Source: Niveibacterium sp. 24ML
GTDB lineage: Bacteria > Pseudomonadota > Gammaproteobacteria > Burkholderiales > Rhodocyclaceae
DNA: 64,000 bases
Direction of reading: 5' to 3'
NCBI RefSeq assembly: GCF_026586805.1
Contig: NZ_JAPFHA010000006.1
Span: 124,001 to 188,000 of the forward strand
The position numbers were made by a program, and so were the translations under genes. How positions within the stretch are numbered: the stretch's first letter is position 1; each line of letters begins with the position of its first letter. A model generated the notes under the pieces. It made no database searches, was not told where the DNA came from, and was given only the letters and a program-made list of their open reading frames with translations. Positions 42,660-50,542 of the stretch are shown here, one piece after another.

Positions 42660-43391
42660 TCAGCTGGCGCTGCGCAGCTTGAAGCGGGGGAACAAGGGTT
42701 CGATCCGCGACACGAGCGCCGCCGGCAGCGCAGCCTCGCGCATCAGCCAGTCCTGCCCGCAGCCTTCGGCGCGGAAGGCCTGCAAGGCAAAGTCCTCCAC
42801 CCCCAGGTGCGCCGCAAGCTGTGCAACCCGTTGCGCCGCAGCGGGCGAAACCAGCGCGCCGTGGTAGGTGAGGCGGAACTCATGCGCGACGCCGGCGGCC
42901 ACCAGCGCCTTCGCCGACGCCCAGGCGCGCGCGCCACTGCCGCGCACGCCGGTGACGGTTTCGTACTCGGCAGGGTCAGTCTTGAGGTCAAAGCCAACCC
43001 AGTCGAGCTGCGGCAACAAGGCTTCGAGCCGCTCCGAATAGGCGCCGCCGGTGTGCAGGCCAACCGCAAAGCCCAGTTCCCGCACGCGTGCAATCGCATC
43101 GGGCAGCGCGCGATCGGCGGTCGGTTCGCCGCCGGAGAACACCACCCCGTCAATGAAGCCGCGCCGGCGCGCGAGCTGCGCTTCGACATCGTCCCAGGCG
43201 ATCGGCGCCGGGCCGGTACGGGTCTGCAGCTCGGGGTTGTGGCAGTAGCCGCAGCGCCAGGGGCAACCGCGCAGGAATACCACGGCGGCCAGCCGGCCGG
43301 GCCAATCGACGGTGGAGAACGCGTTGAAGCCGCCGACCTGGATGCGCTGCTGCCAGGGTGGGCGCGGCGCGTCGTGTTCGGGCAAGTCCAT
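42660..43391 (-). CDS. nrdG: Anaerobic ribonucleotide reductase activating enzyme NrdG (radical SAM)
   Basis: Generates the glycyl radical on anaerobic ribonucleotide reductase, 243 residues. The [4Fe-4S] motif is CPWRCGYC (CxxxCxxC), followed by the SAM GGE motif (FSGGEPT). It resembles the pyruvate-formate-lyase-activase-like NrdG branch found next to long NrdD. Start M 43391, just after the short glycyl-radical gene (8 bases between stop and start). Confidence 0.93.
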   Translation of the reverse strand: MDLPEHDAPRPPWQQRIQVGGFNAFSTVDWPGRLAAVVFLRGCPWRCGYCHNPELQTRTGPAPIAWDDVEAQLARRRGFIDGVVFSGGEPTADRALPDAIARVRELGFAVGLHTGGAYSERLEALLPQLDWVGFDLKTDPAEYETVTGVRGSGARAWASAKALVAAGVAHEFRLTYHGALVSPAAAQRVAQLAAHLGVEDFALQAFRAEGCGQDWLMREAALPAALVSRIEPLFPRFKLRSAS

Positions 43392-43399
43392 CGGCGGCG

Positions 43400-43591
43400 T
43401 CAGACCTTGCCGCAGCACGCGGTTTCGCGGAAGTACTGGCGCTCGTAGAACTCGCCCTGCTTGCCGCGGTTGAAAGATGCGACCGGGCGGTGATAGCCCA
43501 TCACTCGGGTCCAGATCTCGCAGGGCTGGCGTTCGGCATCGCTCAATTCCGGGTGGCCGGCGAAGCGTTCGGTACGGGTTTCGTGAATCAT
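43400..43591 (-). CDS. Glycyl-radical C-terminal segment of NrdD, encoded as a separate 63-residue protein
   Basis: The sequence contains CEIWTRVMGYHRPVASFNRGKQ, the glycyl-radical loop that in other NrdD proteins (RVCGY in E. coli and T4) lies at the C-terminus; the radical Gly is predicted in RVMGY. It has its own ribosome site (AGGAG, 7 bases before the ATG) and lies 21 bases after the large NrdD stop codon. The two are in the same frame, divided only by a TGA and seven codons. Either it is a true small subunit or a stop codon has split an ancestral gene. A Cys pair (TACCGKV) ends the protein. Confidence 0.85.
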   Translation of the reverse strand: MIHETRTERFAGHPELSDAERQPCEIWTRVMGYHRPVASFNRGKQGEFYERQYFRETACCGKV

Positions 43592-43612
43592 GTTCGGGCT
43601 CCTGTGTGGGGG

Positions 43613-45655
43613 TCAGTGCAAGGGCGCGGCAGCGCGTTTCTTCGCCAGCAGTTCCTCGTCGCACTTCGGGCAGAACTTGTGTTCGCCGGCGATGTAGCCG
43701 TGCTTGGGGCAGATCGAGAAGGTCGGCGAGATGGTGATGTAGGGCACGCGGAAGCGTTCGAGCGAACGGCGCACGAGTTGTTTGCAAGCGTCAGCGGAGT
43801 CGATGCGCTCGCCCAGGTACAGATGCAGCACGGTGCCGCCGGTGTACTTCGACTGCATCGCCTCCTGGCGCTCCAGCGCCTCGAAGGGGTCGCCGGTAAA
43901 ACCGACCGGCAACTGCGTCGAGTTGGTGTAGTACGGGTGGTCGTCGGTGCCGGCCTGCAGGATCTCGGGCCAGCGCTTGCGGTCTTCCTTCGCGAAGCGG
44001 TAGGTGGTGCCTTCGGCCGGCGTGGCTTCGAGGTTGTAGAGGTGGCCGGTTTCTTCCTGGATCTGGCTCATGCGTGCGCGCAGGTGATCGAGCAGCTTCA
44101 GGGCAAGCGCTTCGCCAGCCGGCGTGGTGATGTCGTCCGCGTTGTCGGTGAAGTTGCGGATCATCTCGTTCACGCCGTTGATGCCGATGGTCGAGAAGTG
44201 ATTGCGCAGCGTGCCCAGATAGCGGCGGGTGTAGGGGAAGAGGCCGTCATCCATGTGGCGCTGGATCACCTTGCGCTTGATCTCAAGGCTGGTGCGGGCG
44301 AGTTCGACGAGTTCATCGACGCGCGCAAACAGCGCCGCCTCGTCACCGCGGTGCACGTAACCCAGCCGCGCGCAGTTGATCGTCACCACGCCCAGCGATC
44401 CGGTCTGCTCGGCCGAGCCGAAAAGTCCGTTGCCCCGCTTCAAGAGTTCGCGCAGGTCGAGCTGAAGCCGGCAGCACATCGAACGCACCATGTTCGGCTT
44501 GAGTTCGCTGTTCACGAAGTTCTGGAAGTAAGGCAGGCCGTACTTGGCCGTCATCTCGAACAGCGGCACGCAGTTGGCGTGGTCCCAGTCGAATTCCGGC
44601 GTGATGTTGTAGGTCGGAATCGGGAAGGTGAAGGCGCGGCCCTTGGCGTCGCCCTCCATCATCACTTCGATGAAGGCGCGGTTGATCATGTCCATCTCGG
44701 CCTGCAGATCGCCGTAGGCGAAGGGCATTTCCTCGCCCGCGATGTAGGGGATCTGCTCCTTCAGGTCTTCCGGGCAGACCCAGTCGAAAGTCAGGTTCGT
44801 GAAGGGCGTCTGCGTGCCCCAGCGCGATGGCACGTTGAGGTTGTAGACCAGCTCCTGCATGCACTGGCGCACCTCGTCGTAGCCGAGGCGATCCTTGCGT
44901 ACGAAGGCGGCGAGGTAGGTATCGAAGGAGCTGAAGGCCTGCGCGCCGGCCCATTCGTTCTGCAGCGTGCCGAAGAAGTTCACGATCTGCCCCACCGCGC
45001 TGCCCAGGTGCTTGGGCGGCCCGGATTCAACCTTGCCAGGCACGCCGTTGAGGCCTTCCTGCAGCAGCGTGCGCAGCGACCATCCGGCGCAGTAGCCGGC
45101 CAACATGTCCAGATCGTGGATGTGCACATCGCCCTGCTTGTGCGCCTCGCCCACCTCGGGCGGATACACATGGTTCAGCCAGTAGTTGGCGATCACCTTG
45201 CCCGAGACGTTGAGGATCAGGCCGCCGAGCGAATAACCCTGGTTCGCGTTGGCACGCACCCGCCAGTCGCTTTGAGACAGGTATTCGTTGATCGAACCGA
45301 TTGCATCCACCACCGCGCGGCGGTCGGTGCGCAGCTTGGCGCGCTGCTCGCGGTAGACGATGTAGGCGCGCGCGGTGGCGAACCAGTCCGCCGCCACCAG
45401 CACCTGCTCGACGATGTCCTGGATCGCCTCGATGCTGGGCGTCTGGCCGTGAAAGCGGTGTGCCAGCACCTTGCCCACGGTGGCGGTCAGCCGCGCCGCT
45501 TCGCCCGCCTCAAACTCGCCCGAGGCGGCACCAGCCGCCGCGATGGCCTTGCGGATCTTCGCGACATCAAAGGGCAGCGTGCGCCCGTCGCGTTTAAGGA
45601 CTTGCGCCGGCAGGGCGCCAAGCAAAGGCTGGGAGACTGGGGAGAGCGCACTCAT
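43613..45655 (-). CDS. nrdD: Anaerobic ribonucleoside-triphosphate reductase, large part (NrdD)
   Basis: Makes deoxyribonucleotides without oxygen. The protein has 680 residues: an ATP-cone (VLKRDGRTLPFDVAKIRKAI, about 19-38), the 10-stranded barrel with NNxR-like and finger-loop blocks (NVPSRWGTQTPFTNLTFD, VTINCARLGYVHRG), and a C-terminal zinc-ribbon-like ICPKHGYIAGEHKFCPKC. It ends before the glycyl-radical motif, which the next gene supplies. Start MSALSP at 45655. Upstream lie two NrdR-type boxes and an FNR-type site. Confidence 0.95.
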   Translation of the reverse strand: MSALSPVSQPLLGALPAQVLKRDGRTLPFDVAKIRKAIAAAGAASGEFEAGEAARLTATVGKVLAHRFHGQTPSIEAIQDIVEQVLVAADWFATARAYIVYREQRAKLRTDRRAVVDAIGSINEYLSQSDWRVRANANQGYSLGGLILNVSGKVIANYWLNHVYPPEVGEAHKQGDVHIHDLDMLAGYCAGWSLRTLLQEGLNGVPGKVESGPPKHLGSAVGQIVNFFGTLQNEWAGAQAFSSFDTYLAAFVRKDRLGYDEVRQCMQELVYNLNVPSRWGTQTPFTNLTFDWVCPEDLKEQIPYIAGEEMPFAYGDLQAEMDMINRAFIEVMMEGDAKGRAFTFPIPTYNITPEFDWDHANCVPLFEMTAKYGLPYFQNFVNSELKPNMVRSMCCRLQLDLRELLKRGNGLFGSAEQTGSLGVVTINCARLGYVHRGDEAALFARVDELVELARTSLEIKRKVIQRHMDDGLFPYTRRYLGTLRNHFSTIGINGVNEMIRNFTDNADDITTPAGEALALKLLDHLRARMSQIQEETGHLYNLEATPAEGTTYRFAKEDRKRWPEILQAGTDDHPYYTNSTQLPVGFTGDPFEALERQEAMQSKYTGGTVLHLYLGERIDSADACKQLVRRSLERFRVPYITISPTFSICPKHGYIAGEHKFCPKCDEELLAKKRAAAPLH

Positions 45656-45661
45656 CGCGAT

Positions 45662-45708
45662 ATACAACCTGTAGTGTTTAGGCGTCGATTCGTAACTATA
45701 TGTCGTAC
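45662..45708 (-). promoter_or_regulatory. Pair of NrdR-type boxes before nrdD
   Basis: Box 1 (45662-45677, minus strand ACACTACAGGTTGTAT) and box 2 (45693-45708, minus strand GTACGACATATAGTTA) match the NrdR consensus ACACTATATATAGTGT at about 11 and 10 of 16 positions. Their centres are 31 bases apart, the spacing expected for NrdR tandem sites. TATAGT inside box 2 could be the -10 hexamer, so NrdR would block the promoter. Confidence 0.68.
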
Positions 45709-45751
45709 ACGGCACCTCAGCCCATCCGGAATCTGGAAAGCATGACGTCGC

Positions 45752-45765
45752 TTGATGGAGGTCAA
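45752..45765. promoter_or_regulatory. FNR/ANR-type site upstream of nrdD
   Basis: TTGAT-GGAG-GTCAA, one mismatch from the FNR consensus, is centred about 70 bases upstream of the start point predicted from the TATAGT hexamer, a distance typical for class I activation. It fits an oxygen-controlled nrdD operon. Confidence 0.6.
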
Positions 45766-45919
45766 TCCGGGCGCGCGGCGGGCTTGCATGCCGAGCCACC
45801 GTGCGGGTGTTGCGGCACGCGGCCTGCCGCCTGCGCGAGGCGCTCGCCCCGCTGCGCCTGCCCCTGGCAGGCGCCCGCCATGGTCTAATCGGCGCCAGGC
45901 CAACGCACCCACTTCCACC

Positions 45920-47425
45920 GTGTTCGCAACGATCCAACGATCCCACCGCCTGTTTGCAATCCTCCTGCTCGGCTTCGCCTCGGGCCTGCCGCTGGCACTG
46001 ACCGGGCAGGCCATGCAGGCCTGGCTGACCGTGGATGGCGTAGACCTCGCCACCATCGGCTTCCTCGGGCTGGTCGGCATGCCCTACACCTTCAAGTTTC
46101 TCTGGGCGCCGCTGATGGATCGCTTCGAGCCCCCCTTGCTGGGGCGCAGGCGTGGCTGGCTGGTAAGCACCCAGCTTGCGCTGGCCGGCGTGCTTGCCTG
46201 GATGGCCAGCCTTTCGCCGTCCACCCAGCAACTGCTGTTCGCGCAGGCGGCGGTACTGGTCGCCTTCCTTTCTGCCTCGCAGGATGTGGTGGTGGATGCC
46301 TACCGGACGGATCTGGTTGGCGACACGCCTGAGCAAGGCCTGGGCGCCTCGCTGCATGTGTTCGGCTACCGCATGGCAATGATCATCTCGGGCGGGCTTT
46401 CACTGATCTGGGCCGACCAATGGCAAAGCTGGCCGCGCGTTTACCTGGTGATGGCTGGCGTGATGGTGGCCGCCGCCGGGGTTTCGCTGCTGCTGGTGCC
46501 CTCGGTCAGCAGTGTGTCGCGGCCGCTGGCCTCGTCGCCGCGCCAGGAACTCACCGGCTTCACGGCGATGCTGGTGGCCGTGGTGCTGGGCTGGGCGATC
46601 GGCCACTATGGCCTGCGGGCGCTGGGGCTGAACCCGGATGACGCGAACAAGTGGGTCCAACTCCTGTTCGTGCTGACCGAAATCGCGATCGCCCTGCCCC
46701 TGGCCTGGGTGGCGGCGCGGCGCGCGGGCTTCGAAACCCTGAATCGATCCCTCGATGCGTTCATGTCGGTGCGTGGCGCAGGCGCCTTCCTGCTGCTGAT
46801 CGTGCTCTACAAACTGGGCGACGCCTTCGCCGGCAGCCTGACCACGCCCTTCCTGATCAAGGGGGTCGGCTTCACGCAGGCGGAAGTCGGCATCGCCAAC
46901 AAACTGATCGGCATCTGGCTGACAGTGATCGGCGCCCTGCTGGGCGGCGCAATGATGCTGCGGCTGTCCTTGTTCCGCGCCTTGCTGCTGTTCGGCGTGC
47001 TGCAGGGGGTATCGAATGCCGGCTTCCTGCTGCTGGCGGTACTCGGCAAGGGCGCGTGGGGCGGGGTGATGCTGCCCGCCTTCGATTGGGGCTTCGTGGC
47101 ACTGCGCGAGCCAGCCTTGCTCGACTCGCTGTTGCTGACAGTGGTGGCCGGCGAGAACATCACCGGCGGTATGGGCACGGTGGCCTTTGTGGGCCTCTTG
47201 ATGAGCCTGTGCAGCAAGCACTTCTCGGCGACGCACTATGCGCTGCTCTCCGCCCTGGCGGCGGTCGGCCGCATTTATGTGAGCCCCTTGGCGGGCGTGC
47301 TCTCGCTTTCGATCGGCTGGCCCGCCTTCTTTGTGCTGTCGATCCTGCTCGCCGTGCCGGGTGTGGCCATGGTGTGGGCGATGCGCACACCGATCGACGC
47401 GCTCGCCACCCGGCCGGCCAATTGA
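45920..47425 (+). CDS. AmpG-like muropeptide permease (MFS)
   Basis: A 501-residue transporter of the major facilitator superfamily, AmpG branch, which imports cell-wall anhydromuropeptides for recycling. The N-terminal block LLLGFASGLPLALTGQAMQAWL, the MPYTFKFLWAPLMDRF segment and SQDVVVDAYRTDLV are typical. No ATG fits; GTG 45920 begins where homologues begin, but no good Shine-Dalgarno precedes it. A 9-bp hairpin (45854-45874) lies upstream. No beta-lactamase regulator is nearby. Confidence 0.87.
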   Translation: MFATIQRSHRLFAILLLGFASGLPLALTGQAMQAWLTVDGVDLATIGFLGLVGMPYTFKFLWAPLMDRFEPPLLGRRRGWLVSTQLALAGVLAWMASLSPSTQQLLFAQAAVLVAFLSASQDVVVDAYRTDLVGDTPEQGLGASLHVFGYRMAMIISGGLSLIWADQWQSWPRVYLVMAGVMVAAAGVSLLLVPSVSSVSRPLASSPRQELTGFTAMLVAVVLGWAIGHYGLRALGLNPDDANKWVQLLFVLTEIAIALPLAWVAARRAGFETLNRSLDAFMSVRGAGAFLLLIVLYKLGDAFAGSLTTPFLIKGVGFTQAEVGIANKLIGIWLTVIGALLGGAMMLRLSLFRALLLFGVLQGVSNAGFLLLAVLGKGAWGGVMLPAFDWGFVALREPALLDSLLLTVVAGENITGGMGTVAFVGLLMSLCSKHFSATHYALLSALAAVGRIYVSPLAGVLSLSIGWPAFFVLSILLAVPGVAMVWAMRTPIDALATRPAN

Positions 47426-47451
47426 CCGCGCGGCGCCTGCCGCGCCGTCGC

Positions 47452-49464
47452 TCAGAGCTTGAAGTGGCTGATCTCGGCCTGCAGTTCGCCGGCAAGCGAC
47501 TCCAGATGGCGTGCTGTCTCCGCGTTATCGGCCACCGATGCGCTGGTTTCTTCGGCCATCTGGGCGATCTGTTCAACCCGCTGCGCCAGTTTGGTTGCCG
47601 CGCTGCTCTGCTCACGCAGGGCCATCGAGATATCGGTCACCGCATGCGTGACCTGCGCCGAGCCGCTGTGAATGGCCTGCATCGATGCGCCCGCCGCTTC
47701 GGTCAGGCCAACCCCGTGTTCGACCCGCGACACACCGGTCTTCATTGACTCGACGGCCTCTCGCGTGCCGCGCTGGATGATCTCGATCATCGCGGTGATT
47801 TCATGCGTGGACTTCGCCGTGCGCTCGGCGAGCTTGCGCACTTCGTCGGCCACTACCGCAAAGCCACGCCCCTGCTCGCCCGCACGGGCCGCTTCGATCG
47901 CGGCATTGAGCGCCAGCAGGTTGGTCTGATCCGCCACCTCGCGGATTACCCCGACCACCTTGCTGATCTCGTCGGAATGGCGACCAAGGTCTTCCACCAC
48001 CGCCGAGGCACCCGACACGGCCTCGGCCACCGAGCGCACCTGACTGACCACCCGCGAGACGGCCGCCTCGCCATCGAGCGAAACACGCCCCGCTTCAGCG
48101 GCAACCCCGCCAGCCTCATCGGCGCTGCTGCTGATGTGCGATATGCCCACCGTCATCTGCTCAACCGATGCCGCCATGCTCGACGCAGCGTCTGCCTCTT
48201 GCTGCGAGGCACTTGATATCTCGGAGGCCGAGCGCGCCATTTCCTGCGACGCGGCACTGACGCGATCAGCGCTTTCACGGGTTTTGCGGATCAGGCTCGC
48301 GAAGGCATCGGCCATGGTGTTGAAACTCTTGACCAGGCTGCTCATCTCGTCGCGCGTGCGGTCGGCAATCCGCACGGTCAGATCGCCCTGCGCCATCTGG
48401 CGCGCACCGCGCGAGAAATCGGCAATCTGTTCCATCATCGCGAAGTAGGCCCCCAGCCACAGCCACATCGCCAACGCCAGCAAGATCACCACGCTGGAGA
48501 AGTTGATCAGCATCGCGCGGCGATTGGCGTCAATCCGCGCTTCGATCAGTTGCGCGGTCGCCGGAATCATCGTCGTCAGCAGCTTGTCGTAGCCCTTGTC
48601 GATGGTGCGGGTGGTCAGATCGAAGTAGGCCTTCGGGTCGGTCGTAAAACTTGCGCCCATGATGTCCTGCCGCACCAGATCGGTCACGTCCTTCACCGCC
48701 GAACCCAGTTCGTCGCCGGCGCCGGCCAGTTTGTCGCGCGCGTGCCCGCGCGTGGCTTTTTCCAGCCCCAGACGATAGAGCCGCATCTGGCCATCCACCT
48801 GCGCCAGCAGGGAAGCGAACTCGATCTTCTGCGCCTCGCTGATCTCTTTCTTGGTGAGGATCGCCGTGCCCCGCGCGCGGCTGAGCCCAAGGCTTTCCAG
48901 CACGCTGGGCAGCTTGTTGACGACGATGTCGATGAGGTAGAACGCGTCGGTTTCCGAATCGAGCATCAAGCCATATTCGTCGGCCAACGCGACGAGGAAG
49001 ACGAGGCTATCGTCGATCAGCCGGGTATGCGCCGCGATGTTCTCTGGCGGGGCCGACTGCGCCCAGCCACCACGCAGCTGATCCCACTTGGCCTTGATGC
49101 CCGGCCAGGGCTCCGTGCGCGCGATCGGGCGATCGGCGATGGCTTGGTCGATCACGCCGAGCATCTCGCCGATCTCTTTTTCGCGCGCGGCGCGGGTCTC
49201 TTCCAGCGCCTTGTTGCCCGACAGCACGGCAGTCGAAGCCCCCCGGTGAATCTGCAGGGCGCGAATCAGCTTATGGGTTTCCTGAATCCGTTCGAGCCCC
49301 TGCAACTCGCTGTTTGCATGGCGAATCTCGCCACTCATCGACACAAAGAGATGAAACAGCAGAATCAGGATCGCCAGCGAGGTCATGGAGCCCATGACGA
49401 GGTACTTGCCGGGGTAGCTGAGCCGATTCATCAGGCTGATGGCGGGTCTGAACAGCGCTTTCAT
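47452..49464 (-). CDS. Methyl-accepting chemotaxis protein
   Basis: A 670-residue chemoreceptor. TM1 at about 22-43, a large helical ligand-binding domain (about 45-315) whose [18 protein letters not shown] segment resembles NIT-type nitrate/nitrite sensing domains (tentative), TM2 at about 318-340, HAMP, then the signalling hairpin with the invariant [41 protein letters not shown] tip, given here only in part: [20 protein letters not shown]. It has no C-terminal CheR-binding pentapeptide (ends ISHFKL). No che genes are in the window. Confidence 0.94.
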   Translation of the reverse strand: MKALFRPAISLMNRLSYPGKYLVMGSMTSLAILILLFHLFVSMSGEIRHANSELQGLERIQETHKLIRALQIHRGASTAVLSGNKALEETRAAREKEIGEMLGVIDQAIADRPIARTEPWPGIKAKWDQLRGGWAQSAPPENIAAHTRLIDDSLVFLVALADEYGLMLDSETDAFYLIDIVVNKLPSVLESLGLSRARGTAILTKKEISEAQKIEFASLLAQVDGQMRLYRLGLEKATRGHARDKLAGAGDELGSAVKDVTDLVRQDIMGASFTTDPKAYFDLTTRTIDKGYDKLLTTMIPATAQLIEARIDANRRAMLINFSSVVILLALAMWLWLGAYFAMMEQIADFSRGARQMAQGDLTVRIADRTRDEMSSLVKSFNTMADAFASLIRKTRESADRVSAASQEMARSASEISSASQQEADAASSMAASVEQMTVGISHISSSADEAGGVAAEAGRVSLDGEAAVSRVVSQVRSVAEAVSGASAVVEDLGRHSDEISKVVGVIREVADQTNLLALNAAIEAARAGEQGRGFAVVADEVRKLAERTAKSTHEITAMIEIIQRGTREAVESMKTGVSRVEHGVGLTEAAGASMQAIHSGSAQVTHAVTDISMALREQSSAATKLAQRVEQIAQMAEETSASVADNAETARHLESLAGELQAEISHFKL

Positions 49465-49725
49465 GGCGTGCCTTCTCGCGTGCGAACGTCGTCGGTTTCC
49501 TGCCTAGCGGCATCGTGCCGCCAGACTTGAGGGCGCCCGCAGGTGATTATTCACGCTTGGCGAACAGCCATGCCGAGTGTCGCTTGCCTCGCCCGGTTCA
49601 GGTGGATGCATCGTCACCTCAACTACACTCTGGCTCACGACATGCTCACAAGCAAACCCGCTCGGCTGCGGTGCCACGGCCAGTGCGGCCTTACACTGCA
49701 GCCCTCACCGCCCACCACCCGCACC

Positions 49726-50454
49726 ATGACCGACCTGTCCTCACGCCTGCTTGCCGCCGCCGACACCTTGTCCGACGCCTGCAATGCGCTGCACTTTGCG
49801 GCGCCGATCTCGCATGTCTACAACCCGCTGGTCTATGCCCGCACCGCGAACGCGGAATACCTGCGCCGCTTCGGCGCCACACGCAAGCGCGTCGTCTTTC
49901 TGGGCATGAACCCGGGCCCGTTCGGCATGGTGCAGACCGGGGTGCCCTTCGGCGAGATCGCGGCGGTACGTGACTGGATGGGCATCACCGGAGGCGTCAC
50001 CAAGCCCGCCATCGAAACCCCCAAACGGCCGATTGAAGGCTTTGCCTGCGCCCGCTCGGAGGTCAGCGGACGCCGCCTGTGGGGCCTTTTCGCTCAGCGC
50101 TTTGGCACGGCAGAGGCCTTCTTTGCCGAGCATTTCGTCGCCAACTACTGCCCGCTGGCCTTCTTCGAGCAAGCCCGCAACGCCACGCCGGACAAACTGC
50201 CCGCCGCAGAGCAGGCACCGCTGCTCGCCGCCTGCGACGCCCACCTGCGCACGATGGCCACGATCCTTGAGCCCGAATGGTTGATCGGCGTCGGCGCCTG
50301 GGCCGAGGGGCGTGCCCGCACCGCGCTGGCCGGCCTGCCGGTCAAGTTCGGCCGCGTGCTGCACCCCAGTCCGGCCAGCCCGGCGGCCAATCGTGGCTGG
50401 GCAGAGGCGGCGACACGGCAACTGGTCGATCAAGGCGTCTGGCCCGCCGGCTGA
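49726..50454 (+). CDS. SMUG1-like uracil-DNA glycosylase
   Basis: A base-excision repair enzyme removing uracil or oxidised uracil from DNA, 242 residues. The catalytic block GMNPGPFGMVQTGVPFGE and the later motif HPSPASPAANRGW match the SMUG1 family of the UDG superfamily, which is less common in bacteria than Ung. The start ATG 49726 is chosen by the protein pattern; the ribosome site is weak. It is separated from its neighbours, with no repair operon. Confidence 0.87.
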   Translation: MTDLSSRLLAAADTLSDACNALHFAAPISHVYNPLVYARTANAEYLRRFGATRKRVVFLGMNPGPFGMVQTGVPFGEIAAVRDWMGITGGVTKPAIETPKRPIEGFACARSEVSGRRLWGLFAQRFGTAEAFFAEHFVANYCPLAFFEQARNATPDKLPAAEQAPLLAACDAHLRTMATILEPEWLIGVGAWAEGRARTALAGLPVKFGRVLHPSPASPAANRGWAEAATRQLVDQGVWPAG

Positions 50455-50542
50455 GGCACGGGCCCGCGCTTCAAGAATCGCGCGCTTGCGCCGTTGTTGA
50501 GAGGATCGCTCGTGATTCCGGGCGGCCCCGACAAACGCACGC

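Noticed and set aside
43592-43615. TGA between the two NrdD parts as a selenocysteine codon
   Set aside because: The following short gene has its own AGGAG and ATG, and no selenocysteine-insertion hairpin is evident.
43358-45745. 795-codon plus-strand open frame opposite nrdD
   Set aside because: Antisense to nrdD; composition is that of a shadow frame.
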